A stretch of 46,934 nt of DNA from Hyphomicrobiales bacterium (GTDB taxonomy: Bacteria > Pseudomonadota > Alphaproteobacteria > Rhizobiales > JAJFHB01): assembly GCA_021775615.1 (NCBI GenBank), contig JAJFHL010000014.1, positions 1 through 46,934 of the forward strand, written 5' to 3'. A model generated the notes under the pieces. The model searched no databases. It saw nothing but the letters and a program-made list of their open reading frames with translations, and had not been told where the DNA came from. Positions 1 through 8,483 of the stretch are shown piece after piece. Position 1 is the stretch's first letter; every line of letters begins with the position of its first letter. Position numbers and translations under genes: made by a program.

Positions 1-1193
1 GTTGGCTTGATCATCTTGTTGACCGGTGTGTTCGTCACTCTTGCCCCCAGATACAGGAGCGGCGCCGTCGGGGGCGTGATGTTGGCCATGCCCAGATTGA
101 CCCCCAGGACGGCGGCGAAATGGATCGGATCCATTCCCACGCTTGTCACAACCGGCAGCAGGAGCGGTGCGGACAGCAACAGTCCGCTGATGTCGTCCAT
201 CACCATCCCAATGAGGATCATGACGACATTGACCATCAGCAGGATGACGATCGGGTTGTCGGAGATCGCGAACACCAGGGTCTTGGCGAGGCTTGGAATG
301 TCCTCGAATATGAGGAAGCGGCTGACAATCAGGACCATGAAGACCATGGCCATGACCACGCCAATAGTAATGGCGGATTCACGCAGGCCCTGCCAGAAGT
401 TGTCCAGGTTCAATCCTCTGTAAACGAAGAACCCCACGGGTATTGCGTAGACGACCGCAAACCCCGCCGCCTCCGTCGGCGTCATGACGCCGCCGTAGAT
501 ACCGCCGAGGATGAAAGCCGGCATGAGCAACGCCGGGAAAGCCCGCCACGACCTGACCCCGAACTCCCTGACATAGCTGTCCGGCCTTTCAGGCAGCTTC
601 AGATCCTTCACCCTGCGCAGCAAAACGAAGTTGACCACGCAAAGCAACACCACAAGGATCAGCCCGGGAATCACGGTGGAAAGGAAGCACTTGAGCACGG
701 ATTGCTGCGTCACCCATGCATAGAGAATCTGTGACGCGCTGGGCGGGATAAGCAGGCCAAGCGGACACGCGCTCACGATAATGGCGGCAGCGGTCCCTTC
801 GGGATAATTCGCCTTGCGCAGATGCGGCATCATAATGGAGCCGATACATGTCAGCGTGGCAGCGGCACTTCCCGAAATCGAGCCGAATATCGCACAAGCG
901 AACACCGCTGCCGCACTCAGTCCGCCCCTGATCCGCCCGACGATCAGTTCAGCGACGCTTACCAGCGGGGCGGCGATCTTGCCGCGCTCCATTATTCCGC
1001 CGGCCAGAATGAACAGCGGTATGGCGAGCAACACCACCGTGTTCATTTTCCAGTGGCCGGCCGGCAGGAAGCCGGAGACATCGTGCCCACCGAATGCCGC
1101 GATGAGGATGAGGACTGCGCCGAAGGAAAGCGGAACCGATACACCGATGACCAGCAGTAAGCAGAGAAGCACGATGCAGGCGAGCACGAGCAT
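1..1193 (-). CDS. dctM: TRAP transporter large permease (DctM), 3' end missing
   Basis: This is the large membrane subunit of a tripartite ATP-independent periplasmic (TRAP) transporter, which moves the substrate delivered by the binding protein at the expense of an ion gradient. The frame opens at an ATG at 1193 and runs off the left edge after 397 codons, so perhaps the last 30 residues are missing compared with a usual DctM of about 430. The translation is very hydrophobic with many membrane segments. It shows the DctM signature around GSISGSAAATLTCIGS and, near the cut end, a TPP-type loop (NITPPTAPL). The start lies 3 bp after the dctQ stop, so the two are translationally coupled. The family call is safe; the substrate cannot be read from this subunit. 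Confidence 0.95.
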   Translation of the reverse strand, partial: MLVLACIVLLCLLLVIGVSVPLSFGAVLILIAAFGGHDVSGFLPAGHWKMNTVVLLAIPLFILAGGIMERGKIAAPLVSVAELIVGRIRGGLSAAAVFACAIFGSISGSAAATLTCIGSIMMPHLRKANYPEGTAAAIIVSACPLGLLIPPSASQILYAWVTQQSVLKCFLSTVIPGLILVVLLCVVNFVLLRRVKDLKLPERPDSYVREFGVRSWRAFPALLMPAFILGGIYGGVMTPTEAAGFAVVYAIPVGFFVYRGLNLDNFWQGLRESAITIGVVMAMVFMVLIVSRFLIFEDIPSLAKTLVFAISDNPIVILLMVNVVMILIGMVMDDISGLLLSAPLLLPVVTSVGMDPIHFAAVLGVNLGMANITPPTAPLLYLGARVTNTPVNKMIKP

Positions 1194-1196
1194 TTG

Positions 1197-1814
1197 TTAT
1201 CCGCCTTCCGACACGCGCTCGTCGGCGTCACGCCTGGCGTCGAGCTGTTCCTCCGTCGCCCCCAGATGGAGCAACACATACAGTCGCAATGAGCTGAAAA
1301 AGGTCATCAGAACAAAGCCGAGCAACACCGCGATGCGGGGAATGAGAAATGGAATTTTCATGGCAATCGTGGACTGCCAGTACGGATAGGAGGAAATTTC
1401 GTCCCGAAGCATCAGCACCGCCCAATAGACGACCGCGAGGCTGACGATAATTTCGATGCAGCAAACCACGATCGCACGCAGCCAGTTCAGCCGCTGACTG
1501 TTCGACACATAGTCCAGGAGGTTCGCGTTGACGTGGCTGTTTTCATAGGTGCCCAGCGCACTCGCCATGAAGTACAACCAGAAACAGATGATCAGAAGCC
1601 ACTCTTCATAGGCAAAGAGGTCGGCGTTGAATCCGTATCTCAATATGACCACGAAGAAAAAAGTGAACGCCATGATCAAGCTGGCGATACAGACGAACCA
1701 GCCCAGCACGGCGAGAATCGCGCGGACTGGCCGGCGCAACGCGACAGGAACATGATCGACAAGTTCGCTCACACCGGCAAAGCCAGTTGATACAAGCGGC
1801 GATGGCAGGCGCAC
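1197..1814 (-). CDS. dctQ: TRAP transporter small permease (DctQ)
   Basis: This is the small membrane subunit of the TRAP transporter, which pairs with DctM. It has 205 residues and four hydrophobic segments at about 32-55, 70-90, 112-135 and 155-178, the normal DctQ layout. The motif YEEWLLIICFWLYFMAS around residues 69-85 is typical of the family. The start is a GTG at 1814, 27 bp after the dctP stop. The first 30 residues are less hydrophobic, so an internal start is possible. It is the middle gene of dctP-dctQ-dctM. Confidence 0.93.
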   Translation of the reverse strand: MRLPSPLVSTGFAGVSELVDHVPVALRRPVRAILAVLGWFVCIASLIMAFTFFFVVILRYGFNADLFAYEEWLLIICFWLYFMASALGTYENSHVNANLLDYVSNSQRLNWLRAIVVCCIEIIVSLAVVYWAVLMLRDEISSYPYWQSTIAMKIPFLIPRIAVLLGFVLMTFFSSLRLYVLLHLGATEEQLDARRDADERVSEGG

Positions 1815-1841
1815 AAGCTGCGCCTGCCAGTCATCTTGCTA

Positions 1842-2846
1842 CTACTTGTCATTGACCAAGCGATCGATGATCTCTTTGCCAACCATCTTTTCGACTTCCG
1901 GCCACACCGTGGTCTTGATGTGATCGGACATGGTGGCGCGTTGCTCATCGCTCAGATCCAGCACTTCCCAGCCGGCTTCCTTCAATTTGGCAATGTAGCC
2001 TTCATCATTGGCGCGAGACCATGCATTGAAGGACGCTGCAGCCTTCTCGACCGCAGCCTCAACGGCACCGCGTTGCGCGTCATCCAGCTTTGCCCAGGTC
2101 TTCTTGCTGGCGTAGTAGGTCGAGGCTTCCACGAATGCGTTGTAGGGAATGAAGTACTTGCCGACATCGCTTTTTGCGAAGTTGGTGTAAGTCAGCTGCG
2201 CCGTGCAGCAGATCGCTCCATCGACCGTGCCGGCCTGCACGGCGGCGAAAACCTCCGCCCAGTTCATCGTTGTTGTGTTGTAGCCGATCGCTTCCGTCGC
2301 GGCCTTGCCGACCTGCGAACTCCAGACACGGATGTTCAGGTTCTTCGGCCCGATTGTCGCGTAGTTGTCAGGCTTCTTGGTGGTGACCACACCGATGGGG
2401 CCTTCAACGACGTTGGCGAGGAATTTCAGGCCGAGCTTATCGAGAACCTCCGCCATGATCTGCGAATAGGCCGAGCCCTTGTCGCCGTAAACCCTCTGCA
2501 TCTCGTCCCAGGAACCGACCAGGAACGGCAGCGAATTGATCTCAAGCACCGGATCCTTGTGGGCGTAGACGAAGGCGTGGACGATGTCGACGTTTCCGCG
2601 AATGGTATCTTCAAGAAGCTCTTCGCCCGATCCAAGCTGTCCGGCGGGATAGTATTTCACCGTCAGGCCGACATTCGCGGCCTCGATATCCGTCTTGATC
2701 TGCTCCAGCATCTCGTTGCCGTAATGATCGACCGGCACGACACCGGCGAGCTTCAATGTCATTTCAGCGGCAAATGCCCCGGTTGCCATGGAAACAGTGA
2801 ACGCCGCGCCTACGGCAGCCCCTACTACGGTTCTTAAGAAACTCAT
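1842..2846 (-). CDS. dctP: TRAP transporter substrate-binding protein (DctP)
   Basis: This is the periplasmic solute-binding protein that captures the substrate and hands it to DctQM. The start at 2846 is preferred because an AGGGAG ribosome site sits just upstream and the protein then begins with a clean signal peptide (cleavage near AFA-AEM). The frame is open further upstream to 3017, but that extension has no signal character. The mature part shows DctP hallmarks: YYPAGQLGSGEELLEDTIRG, and LNIRV around the arginine that in this family binds the substrate carboxylate. The 334 residues match the family. It is the first gene of the operon, divergent from the GlxA-type regulator at 2984. The substrate is probably an organic acid, inferred only from the family. 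Confidence 0.95.
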   Translation of the reverse strand: MSFLRTVVGAAVGAAFTVSMATGAFAAEMTLKLAGVVPVDHYGNEMLEQIKTDIEAANVGLTVKYYPAGQLGSGEELLEDTIRGNVDIVHAFVYAHKDPVLEINSLPFLVGSWDEMQRVYGDKGSAYSQIMAEVLDKLGLKFLANVVEGPIGVVTTKKPDNYATIGPKNLNIRVWSSQVGKAATEAIGYNTTTMNWAEVFAAVQAGTVDGAICCTAQLTYTNFAKSDVGKYFIPYNAFVEASTYYASKKTWAKLDDAQRGAVEAAVEKAAASFNAWSRANDEGYIAKLKEAGWEVLDLSDEQRATMSDHIKTTVWPEVEKMVGKEIIDRLVNDK

Positions 2847-2983
2847 CGCTTTCTCCCTAACTTGCGGCCACGGGTATGCAGCGGCCATCAAAGTCACAGT
2901 AACGCACCGCGACAGAACCGAAGCTTGAATGAAACGGATGATACCGATAACGATAAGGACAAAGTGCTGAGAGACGAAGTTCG

Positions 2984-4003
2984 ATGAGCGAGCAATCCGC
3001 CATATTCCCCGAACCACCGGACATGCCCGATATCAAACCGGACATACGGGTCGGATTTATCCTGGCGCCCAAATTCACGCTTCTGTCATTTGCAAGTTTT
3101 GCCGACGGCCTTCGCCACGCGGCGGATGAAGCCGACTTCAGCCGCCAGATCTACTGTCACTGGAAAGTCATCGCCCCTACGCTCGATCCGGTCACCGCAA
3201 GCTGCGGCGTAGAAGTATGCCCGCATGAGACGTTCCCGGATCCGCTGGACTTCGACTATATCGTGGTGGTCGGCGGACTGCTTCCCCGGTGCCTTGAGCA
3301 GTTGGACCCTACGGCCTCTTATCTGCGGCGCGCGTATGAAGCCAACGTCTCCATTGTCGGCCTGTGCACGGGGAGCTTCATATTGGCCAAGTCGGGCCTG
3401 CTGAATGGCCGGCGCTGCGCCATTCATGTCGCCCATCTCGGGCAGATGCAAAGCCTGTTTCCAGAGGTGCTGCCCGAGACCGACCGCGCCTATGTCAATG
3501 ACAATGAGATCATCACCTGCCCCGGCGGCATCGCGGCACTCGACCTCGTTTTTGCGCTGATTGAAGCGCATTGCGGCAGGGCCCGGGCGATAAAGCTTCT
3601 GCGGGCGCTGTCGCCGGAAAGCCGCCGCACGACCCTTCATATGCCGCACCGTGCCTACTGGCACCTGGCGGCAAGCGGAAACCAGAAGATGGAGCAGGCG
3701 GTGGAGCTCATGGAAGGCCGGATCGCCGTTCCACACAGCATTTCGACGCTGGCGCGCCAGATCAACACATCATCGCGCGAACTGAACCGGATCTTCTCGA
3801 AATATGCCGGAAAACCGCCCGCCGCCGTGTGGCGCGACATGCGCCTGGCGCAGGGGCACTGGTTGCTTCTGAACTCGTACCGGACCGTAACCCAGATCGC
3901 CATGGAGTGCGGCTTCGCCGACGGCGCGCATTTCTCGCGCTGGTTCAAGCGGACCTATGGCGAGACGCCCAGGGAATTCAGGGACCGCCGCCGTCAAGTC
4001 TAG
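2984..4003 (+). CDS. GlxA-family transcriptional regulator (DJ-1/PfpI-like + AraC HTH)
   Basis: This is a DNA-binding regulator with an amidotransferase-like sensor domain at about residues 20-190 and an AraC-type double helix-turn-helix at about 225-335. The sensor contains GLCTGSFILAKSGLLNGRR, with Cys128 at the nucleophile elbow position. The HTH part carries TQIAMECGFADGAHFSRWFK, the classic second AraC helix pair. Relatives in proteobacteria regulate catabolism of choline/carnitine derivatives or arginine. Here it is divergent from the dctPQM operon and, beyond a MITE, followed by a guanidino hydrolase, so either could be a target. Its TAG stop at 4001-4003 is formed by the edge of the repeat element, so the original C-terminus may have been slightly different. 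Confidence 0.92.
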   Translation: MSEQSAIFPEPPDMPDIKPDIRVGFILAPKFTLLSFASFADGLRHAADEADFSRQIYCHWKVIAPTLDPVTASCGVEVCPHETFPDPLDFDYIVVVGGLLPRCLEQLDPTASYLRRAYEANVSIVGLCTGSFILAKSGLLNGRRCAIHVAHLGQMQSLFPEVLPETDRAYVNDNEIITCPGGIAALDLVFALIEAHCGRARAIKLLRALSPESRRTTLHMPHRAYWHLAASGNQKMEQAVELMEGRIAVPHSISTLARQINTSSRELNRIFSKYAGKPPAAVWRDMRLAQGHWLLLNSYRTVTQIAMECGFADGAHFSRWFKRTYGETPREFRDRRRQV

Positions 4004-4268
4004 GTCATGGACTCATAAATGGCGCACATTCTGTTTGGTCAGGAGGGTTCGAATGCTGGAAAACAAGCGCAAGATCATGCTTTGCGCCTTATCGAGCATT
4101 GTTTGCCTGCAGGCGGGCCCTCCTGGCCTAACCCTGCGGGCGCGTCGGATGTGCGCCGCGCGGGCGTTGCAAAGGTTTGAAAACCGGAAGGTTTCGGGCA
4201 CCCTTGCGCCTGCTCGCGACGCAAATCCGTCAGCGCAGAATGCGTGCCATTTATGAGTTCATGACCTA
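4001..4268. mobile_element. MITE-like element, family 1, copy 1
   Basis: This is a 268-bp non-autonomous element with imperfect terminal inverted repeats of about 33 bp (starting TAGGTCATGGACTCATAAAT). By eye about 30 of 33 positions pair between the ends. A second copy lies in inverted orientation at 46666-46933. It has the same length and differs at about six positions by my reading. The ends sit at CTAG/CTAA, suggesting a TA or CTAG target like that of some IS5-family elements (family inference only). It has no transposase. A short open frame inside it looks accidental, because three of the four differences within it change the amino acid. Confidence 0.85.
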
Positions 4269-4316
4269 AGGTTGCCTCCGCGACAATGTCTCTCGGCAAT
4301 CGGTATGGAGGTATTC

Positions 4317-5261
4317 ATGACACGGAATGGTTCGGCGAACGGCAGTGTCCCGTTGCGCGCGCGCAATCTGGATGGTGGCACGCCACGGCTCACGCAGTGG
4401 GGCGCCAACGCCGAATATGGCGTCCTGAGGGATGTTCTGATCGGGCCGGCGGAGACCTTCGCCTGGCGCGAGGACAACGCCGCCTATTCCTCCATCGTGC
4501 GCGACACTCTGCGGCACGAGCTCAAGTTCGACAAGCAGCTCGCGGTGCGCCAGCATCGCGAAATCGTCGATGCCTATGAGAGCGCCGGCGTCACCTGTCA
4601 CTTCCTGCCCGAGAACGAGTTGACCAGCTATCAGGTCTATGCCCGCGACTCGAGTTTCATGACCCCTTACGGCGCCGTCATCTGTCAGCTCGCCAACCCG
4701 CGCCGGCGCGGCGAGTACGCCTCCTGCCTGAGGTTCTATCTTTCCAACGACATCCCGATCTACGACATGGTCACCGCCGGCAATTTCGAGGGCGGCGATT
4801 TCAACATGATCGCGCCGGACTGTGCGCTCATCGGCTATACCGGCTTCCGCTGCGAGGAGGTCGCCGCCCGCGAGATCGGCCAGTGGTTCGAGAAGGAAGG
4901 CTGGGAGATCAAATACGCGCCGATCGACGCCTTCTACGTGCATATCGACCTGATGGTCTGCATGCTGTCGGAAAAATGCGCCGCGGTCTGTCTCGATACC
5001 ACCGAGCCGGACATCGTCGACTGGATCAGATCGAAGGGCATCGAGATCGTGCCCGTCAGTTTCCGCGACACCATGGCGCTTGGCTGTAACGTCATGTCGC
5101 TGGGCAACGACCGGGTGCTGTCGCCGGCCTCGTCGAAAGACCTGAACGAGCGCCTGCGCGCCATGGGCTTTGAGGTCTATGACCCCGATGCCTCCATGTT
5201 CCTCCACGCCGGCGGCGGCATCCATTGCATGTCGCAGCCCCTGAAGAGGGATGCGGCCTAA
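4317..5261 (+). CDS. Guanidino-group-modifying hydrolase, arginine deiminase / DDAH-like
   Basis: This is a member of the guanidino-modifying (pentein) superfamily, whose members hydrolyse arginine, dimethylarginine or similar guanidines through a covalent cysteine adduct. The start at 4317 is chosen because GGAGG stands 6 bp before it. Visible catalytic elements, numbered from that start, are Asp111 (YARDSSF), Glu158 and Asp161 (FEGGDF), His209 (YVHIDL) and Cys304 (GGGIHCMSQPL), the order expected for the family. At 314 residues it is longer than typical DDAH (about 255) and shorter than ArcA (about 410), so the exact substrate is open. It stands alone on the plus strand between a MITE and a convergent membrane gene, whose stop overlaps its own by 4 bp. 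Confidence 0.88.
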   Translation: MTRNGSANGSVPLRARNLDGGTPRLTQWGANAEYGVLRDVLIGPAETFAWREDNAAYSSIVRDTLRHELKFDKQLAVRQHREIVDAYESAGVTCHFLPENELTSYQVYARDSSFMTPYGAVICQLANPRRRGEYASCLRFYLSNDIPIYDMVTAGNFEGGDFNMIAPDCALIGYTGFRCEEVAAREIGQWFEKEGWEIKYAPIDAFYVHIDLMVCMLSEKCAAVCLDTTEPDIVDWIRSKGIEIVPVSFRDTMALGCNVMSLGNDRVLSPASSKDLNERLRAMGFEVYDPDASMFLHAGGGIHCMSQPLKRDAA

Positions 5262-5983
5262 GCGCGCTGGAGGGCGCCGCGCTCCCACAGGCGCCAGGCC
5301 ACCAGGAGGTTGACCAGCACGAAGAACGGCACGCCGATCATCGGCGCGATCGACATTGGGTAGGTGTAGACCGCGCGGGCGTCCGGCAGGCTGGTGAAGA
5401 CGTGCAACGGTCCGGGCAGTCCGAGCTGCAGCAGTATTGGGGCCGACGGCACGATGATGACGGCGCCGATCAGGTTCCAGGTGAGAAACCCGCGTGCCGT
5501 GAGCGCGCCGCGCCGCGCCCGGCCGGCAATCCACAGAGCAGAAATCCCGAAAAGCAGATCCGGGATGCCAACCAGGATCCCGAAATAGACCGGGAATTCT
5601 CCGGCCGCGGTCTTGTAGGCGGTGCCGAGCGCTGCGATCCGCAGGGCATGAAACCAGGCGAACCAGTGCCACGGCGTTGCATCTACAATGTCCCGCAGGC
5701 CGCTACGGATGCCGGCGAACAGCGTCACCGGCACCACCGCGGCGGCAACCGTGATGAGCTGGAGCCAGAGACCGGGAAACCATTTGAGCAATTCCGCGCT
5801 TGTATAGACGCCACGCGCGCCGAGCATGCCCGTCGCGATGGCATATGCGGTGAGCCACGCGAGATAGAGGTGTACCGCGAGCTTGCCCGCCGGCGCTTCG
5901 TGTGCCTGGCTGCGGCGTCCGGCAAGGATGAGCAGGAAGCCGAGTTCAACAGCCGCCAGAACCGGCGTCAGTGAGAGCTGCAT
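5258..5983 (-). CDS. Multi-pass membrane protein, unknown function
   Basis: This is a 241-residue integral membrane protein with about seven hydrophobic segments spread over the whole length and short polar loops. I recognise no catalytic motif. It is the last gene of a likely minus-strand operon that begins with the TetR regulator at 8476 and continues through the AhpD-like, hypothetical and SDR genes. The gap to the SDR gene is 48 bp. Its 3' end overlaps the convergent hydrolase gene by 4 bp. A role in the TetR-controlled response is inferred from position only. Confidence 0.8.
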   Translation of the reverse strand: MQLSLTPVLAAVELGFLLILAGRRSQAHEAPAGKLAVHLYLAWLTAYAIATGMLGARGVYTSAELLKWFPGLWLQLITVAAAVVPVTLFAGIRSGLRDIVDATPWHWFAWFHALRIAALGTAYKTAAGEFPVYFGILVGIPDLLFGISALWIAGRARRGALTARGFLTWNLIGAVIIVPSAPILLQLGLPGPLHVFTSLPDARAVYTYPMSIAPMIGVPFFVLVNLLVAWRLWERGALQRA

Positions 5984-6031
5984 TTTTGCGTTTCCTTCAT
6001 TGTCTCAATGTTCGGCGCGGCCGGGCGCGTC

Positions 6032-6769
6032 TCACCACTTTTCGGCAAACGGCCTGACCACCAGGTCGAACGTCCAGGTTGAGCGGTCCTGATGCGCCAG
6101 GTGAAACACCTCCTCCGCGATTGCGTCGGGCTTCGCGAAAAAGTCCTCGCGCGGCCATGGCCAGTCGGCCGGCGGCACAAGCCATGCCGGCCGCTCAGCG
6201 TCCGCGCCGAGCCAGGTGACGTCGATGGCGGCGTCGACGGTGATGTAGGCGACATGTATCCCCTTTGGCCCAAGGTCCCGGGCAAGGGATTCCGCAAGCA
6301 CGCGCTGCGCCGCCTTGGTCGGTGCGAACAGCGCATACATCGGCACGCCGCGGTGGGCGGCCGTGTTGCCTGTGACCATGAGGGCGCCCTTGCCCGCGGC
6401 GATCATGTCGGGCGCGAGCGCCCGCGCCAGATGGAGCAGCGACGTGGTGTTGACCCGGAAGTTGCGTTCCAGCGCTTCCGGCGGCGCATCGAGAAACGTA
6501 TCGAACGTATGCGCCACCGCGTTGTGCACCAGCACCTCCGGCGCACCCATTGTTGAGCGGACCTCCATGATGGTCGCGGCAAGTGCGTCCAGATCGCCGA
6601 CATCGCAGATAAAGGCCCGCGCGCCGGAAATCTCTTCTTCGAGGCGGTTCAGTCGGGCTTCATCGCGCGCCAGCATGGCGATACGATACCCGCCGGCAGC
6701 GAAACGGCGGGCCAGCGCGCTGCCGGTGGTGTCGCCGACCCCGGTGATCAGGCATACGGGTTTAGACAT
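6032..6769 (-). CDS. Short-chain dehydrogenase/reductase (SDR), atypical active site
   Basis: This is a Rossmann-fold NAD(P)-binding protein of 245 residues. The start is set at 6769 (MSKPVCLITG). The cofactor loop reads TGVGDTTGSALA at 9-20, CDVGD at 55-59 supplies the adenine-binding aspartate, and an NA.A motif follows at 83-86. The usual catalytic Tyr-x3-Lys appears as Phe148-Ala-Pro-Thr-Lys152, and the usual Ser is Asn/Thr (135-136). The enzyme therefore lacks the classical proton donor. The stretch LGPKGIHVAYITVDAAID fits an SDR subgroup in which I recall this Phe being common, so it is a lineage trait rather than a mutation. It sits in the TetR-led operon with a 32-bp gap upstream. It could be a reductase with altered chemistry or a binding protein. 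Confidence 0.88.
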   Translation of the reverse strand: MSKPVCLITGVGDTTGSALARRFAAGGYRIAMLARDEARLNRLEEEISGARAFICDVGDLDALAATIMEVRSTMGAPEVLVHNAVAHTFDTFLDAPPEALERNFRVNTTSLLHLARALAPDMIAAGKGALMVTGNTAAHRGVPMYALFAPTKAAQRVLAESLARDLGPKGIHVAYITVDAAIDVTWLGADAERPAWLVPPADWPWPREDFFAKPDAIAEEVFHLAHQDRSTWTFDLVVRPFAEKW

Positions 6770-6801
6770 GATACGGTCCCTTGGTTGTGATCGGCCCGGG
6801 C

Positions 6802-7215
6802 TCACGCCGCCGCCTTGGGACCGTATGGCGCGCCATACTTTTCATCGGTCCGGCCGGATTTGAGAATCTCGTGGATAGCGTCATCGACTTCGTAGGTGCG
6901 GACCCATTCCTGCGTTCCGCGCTGCATCAGCAGACCGGAATGCGGCGACCGTGACGTCGTCCGATAGGCGACGAGGGCCATGCGGCAGGCCTGGCCACCG
7001 AAGCCGTGGACGTAGTGTGCGGTTCCGGGGATCACGTGGCGGATGCGGTAGAGTTTCCAGTACTGGCCGTCGTGCTCATAGATCGCGAATGTCAGTTCGT
7101 GGGTGTCATACTGCCAGTGCCAGACGCCGCTTTCGTGGATCTTGACCCAGTCGGCGAGCCGGCTGCCATCCTCGAAGCTGTCGCCGCTGACGCGCCATCC
7201 AAGTGTATCGGTCAT
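6802..7215 (-). CDS. Hypothetical protein (137 aa)
   Basis: This is a soluble 137-residue protein, rich in Trp, Tyr and His, with no signal peptide or membrane segment. Its alternating pattern (WHWQYDTHELTFAIYEHDGQYWKLYRIRH) suggests a small beta-sheet fold, possibly lipocalin-like or a small sensor, but I do not recognise a named family. It lies 24 bp downstream of the AhpD-like gene and 32 bp upstream of the SDR in the same operon, so it is probably co-expressed under the TetR regulator. Confidence 0.75.
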   Translation of the reverse strand: MTDTLGWRVSGDSFEDGSRLADWVKIHESGVWHWQYDTHELTFAIYEHDGQYWKLYRIRHVIPGTAHYVHGFGGQACRMALVAYRTTSRSPHSGLLMQRGTQEWVRTYEVDDAIHEILKSGRTDEKYGAPYGPKAAA

Positions 7216-7239
7216 GTTCGGGTCTCCTGTTTCGATTGG

Positions 7240-7818
7240 TTATGCGGGGATGTCTTGCGATGGCCGGCTGGCGCCCTGTGACGTCTTGCGGATCAGCGGC
7301 GCGTAGCCTTGCGTCGCGAGTGCCGTGCCAACATGGCGGAAATAGTCGTCGTCGCCCTTGATCCCGAAGCCGTCCACCAGCCGGTTCACATAGTTGAACA
7401 GGGCCGTGACGTTGATCGCGTCTTCGATGGCCTGGTCAGACCAGCCGGCCGCGCGGAGGCTGCCTATATCGTCGGCGGTGACACGGCCCGGCGCGTCGGT
7501 CAGCTTGGACGCGAAGTGCAATACGGGGCGCAGCTTGTCGCTGATCGCCGCATCATCGAGGTTGGTGTCGAGGGCTTCCAGTGTCGCCCAACCGATCTCC
7601 ATGGCGGCCAGGGTGGCGCGATGGGCGCCGAGGCAGAAACCGCAGCCGTTCTTCTTCGAAACATGCGCCGCGATCAGTTCGCGCTCGGCCCTGGTCAGTT
7701 CCGAAGGCCGCGTCATCACGTCGTCGATGAACTGCAGCAGCGGGCCATAGCGGCCGGGATCCCGCAGGAACACGTCGGCGACACCGCGAAAATCCTTGGA
7801 ATAGGTCAGATACGCCAT
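7240..7818 (-). CDS. AhpD-like / carboxymuconolactone decarboxylase-family peroxidase-related protein
   Basis: This is a 192-residue protein of the carboxymuconolactone decarboxylase superfamily, peroxidase-related (AhpD-like) branch. The redox motif is clear: Cys59-Gly-Phe-Cys62 followed by His66, with the conserved Glu of the proton relay at 45-47 (TRAERELIAAHVS). Such proteins remove peroxides or alkylating compounds through the CxxC pair. It follows the TetR gene by 64 bp, and that gap contains a copy of the TetR-type operator (7846-7869). It therefore probably heads its own regulated transcript as well as being reachable from the tetR promoter. Confidence 0.92.
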   Translation of the reverse strand: MAYLTYSKDFRGVADVFLRDPGRYGPLLQFIDDVMTRPSELTRAERELIAAHVSKKNGCGFCLGAHRATLAAMEIGWATLEALDTNLDDAAISDKLRPVLHFASKLTDAPGRVTADDIGSLRAAGWSDQAIEDAINVTALFNYVNRLVDGFGIKGDDDYFRHVGTALATQGYAPLIRKTSQGASRPSQDIPA

Positions 7819-7845
7819 TGTTCGGTCCTTTCGCTTCAGGTTAGG

Positions 7846-7869
7846 GTTTCATTGCGTTCGATATGAAAC
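7846..7869. promoter_or_regulatory. Putative TetR operator, site 1
   Basis: Inverted repeat GTTTCAT-N10-ATGAAAC with perfect 7-bp arms, 27 bp upstream of the AhpD-like start codon. The same layout (spacer ending TCGAT) occurs at 8484-8507 in front of the TetR gene itself. Two matching 24-bp sites at both promoters of a regulator and its neighbour operon are strong sequence evidence for an autoregulated operator. Binding by this TetR protein is inferred. Confidence 0.75.
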
Positions 7870-7882
7870 GGGTCAAAAAATT

Positions 7883-8476
7883 TTACTGCACAGCGGAAAC
7901 GGCGACCTCCACGTGCCGCGTCACCGCATCGCGGTCGAAACCGGCGCGCAAGAGGAGCCCGATGGCATATGCGGTCGTGGCCAGAAACTCGGCACGGGCG
8001 GTGGGCTCGCCGCCCACAATCGTTCCAGCATGGTCCGCGCGCCTCAGCCACTCGGCAAAGCGGTCGGTCAAATGCGCCATATGCGCCCGAACCCTGGCTG
8101 CCACATCTGCATCATGCGGCGCCAGTTCGGTGGCGGCGTTGCACATCATGCAACCAGCCTGGCCGGCCTCCGTGCGCAAGAGATCGGCCAATGCCAGAAG
8201 AGCGCCGCGCAATCCGTCCCGGGTCGGTTCGGACGCGTCCAAAACCGTGGTGAATTCTGCCGTTATGGTTTTGCGATAGTGGTCCAGCGCCGCGAGCATC
8301 AGGCCACGCTTGTTCTGGAAGGTGCCGTAAAGGCCGTAGTAATTGACCCCGGTCGAACCGATCAGATCCCGGATCGAAGTGTCGTAGTAGCCCTTCGACC
8401 AGAACTGATGCATGGCCTTGTGCAAGGCGTCTTCGGTTTCGAATTCTCTTGGCCGTCCCATGTTTGGCCGTCCCAT
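7883..8476 (-). CDS. TetR/AcrR-family transcriptional regulator
   Basis: This is a repressor of the TetR family with 197 residues. The helix-turn-helix lies at about 16-60 (GYYDTSIRDLIGSTGVN, then YYGLYGTFQNKRGL), and the ligand domain contains Cys109 and Cys112 in a GCMMCNAATELAP motif. The paired cysteines stand where this subgroup usually has other small residues, so they could sense electrophiles or oxidants (inference). Two starts are possible, 8476 or the internal ATG at 8461. The short direct repeat GRPNMGRP makes the second as likely. A 24-bp palindromic operator lies just upstream (8484-8507) and another downstream before the AhpD-like gene, arguing for autoregulation and control of the operon down to 5258. 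Confidence 0.92.
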   Translation of the reverse strand: MGRPNMGRPREFETEDALHKAMHQFWSKGYYDTSIRDLIGSTGVNYYGLYGTFQNKRGLMLAALDHYRKTITAEFTTVLDASEPTRDGLRGALLALADLLRTEAGQAGCMMCNAATELAPHDADVAARVRAHMAHLTDRFAEWLRRADHAGTIVGGEPTARAEFLATTAYAIGLLLRAGFDRDAVTRHVEVAVSAVQ

Positions 8477-8483
8477 GCATCAT

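Noticed and set aside
3957-4256. Open frame inside MITE copy 1, repeated in copy 2 (46678-46899)
   Set aside because: Conserved only because the copies are near-identical; three of the four differences inside it change amino acids, so no sign of selection.
4001-4268. Family 1 element as a structured small RNA gene
   Set aside because: TIRs, two-copy structure and CTAG flanks are better explained by a MITE.
4266-5672. Long minus-strand frame across the guanidino hydrolase gene
   Set aside because: Antisense to a gene with a complete catalytic set; it is also Arg/Asp-rich low-information sequence.
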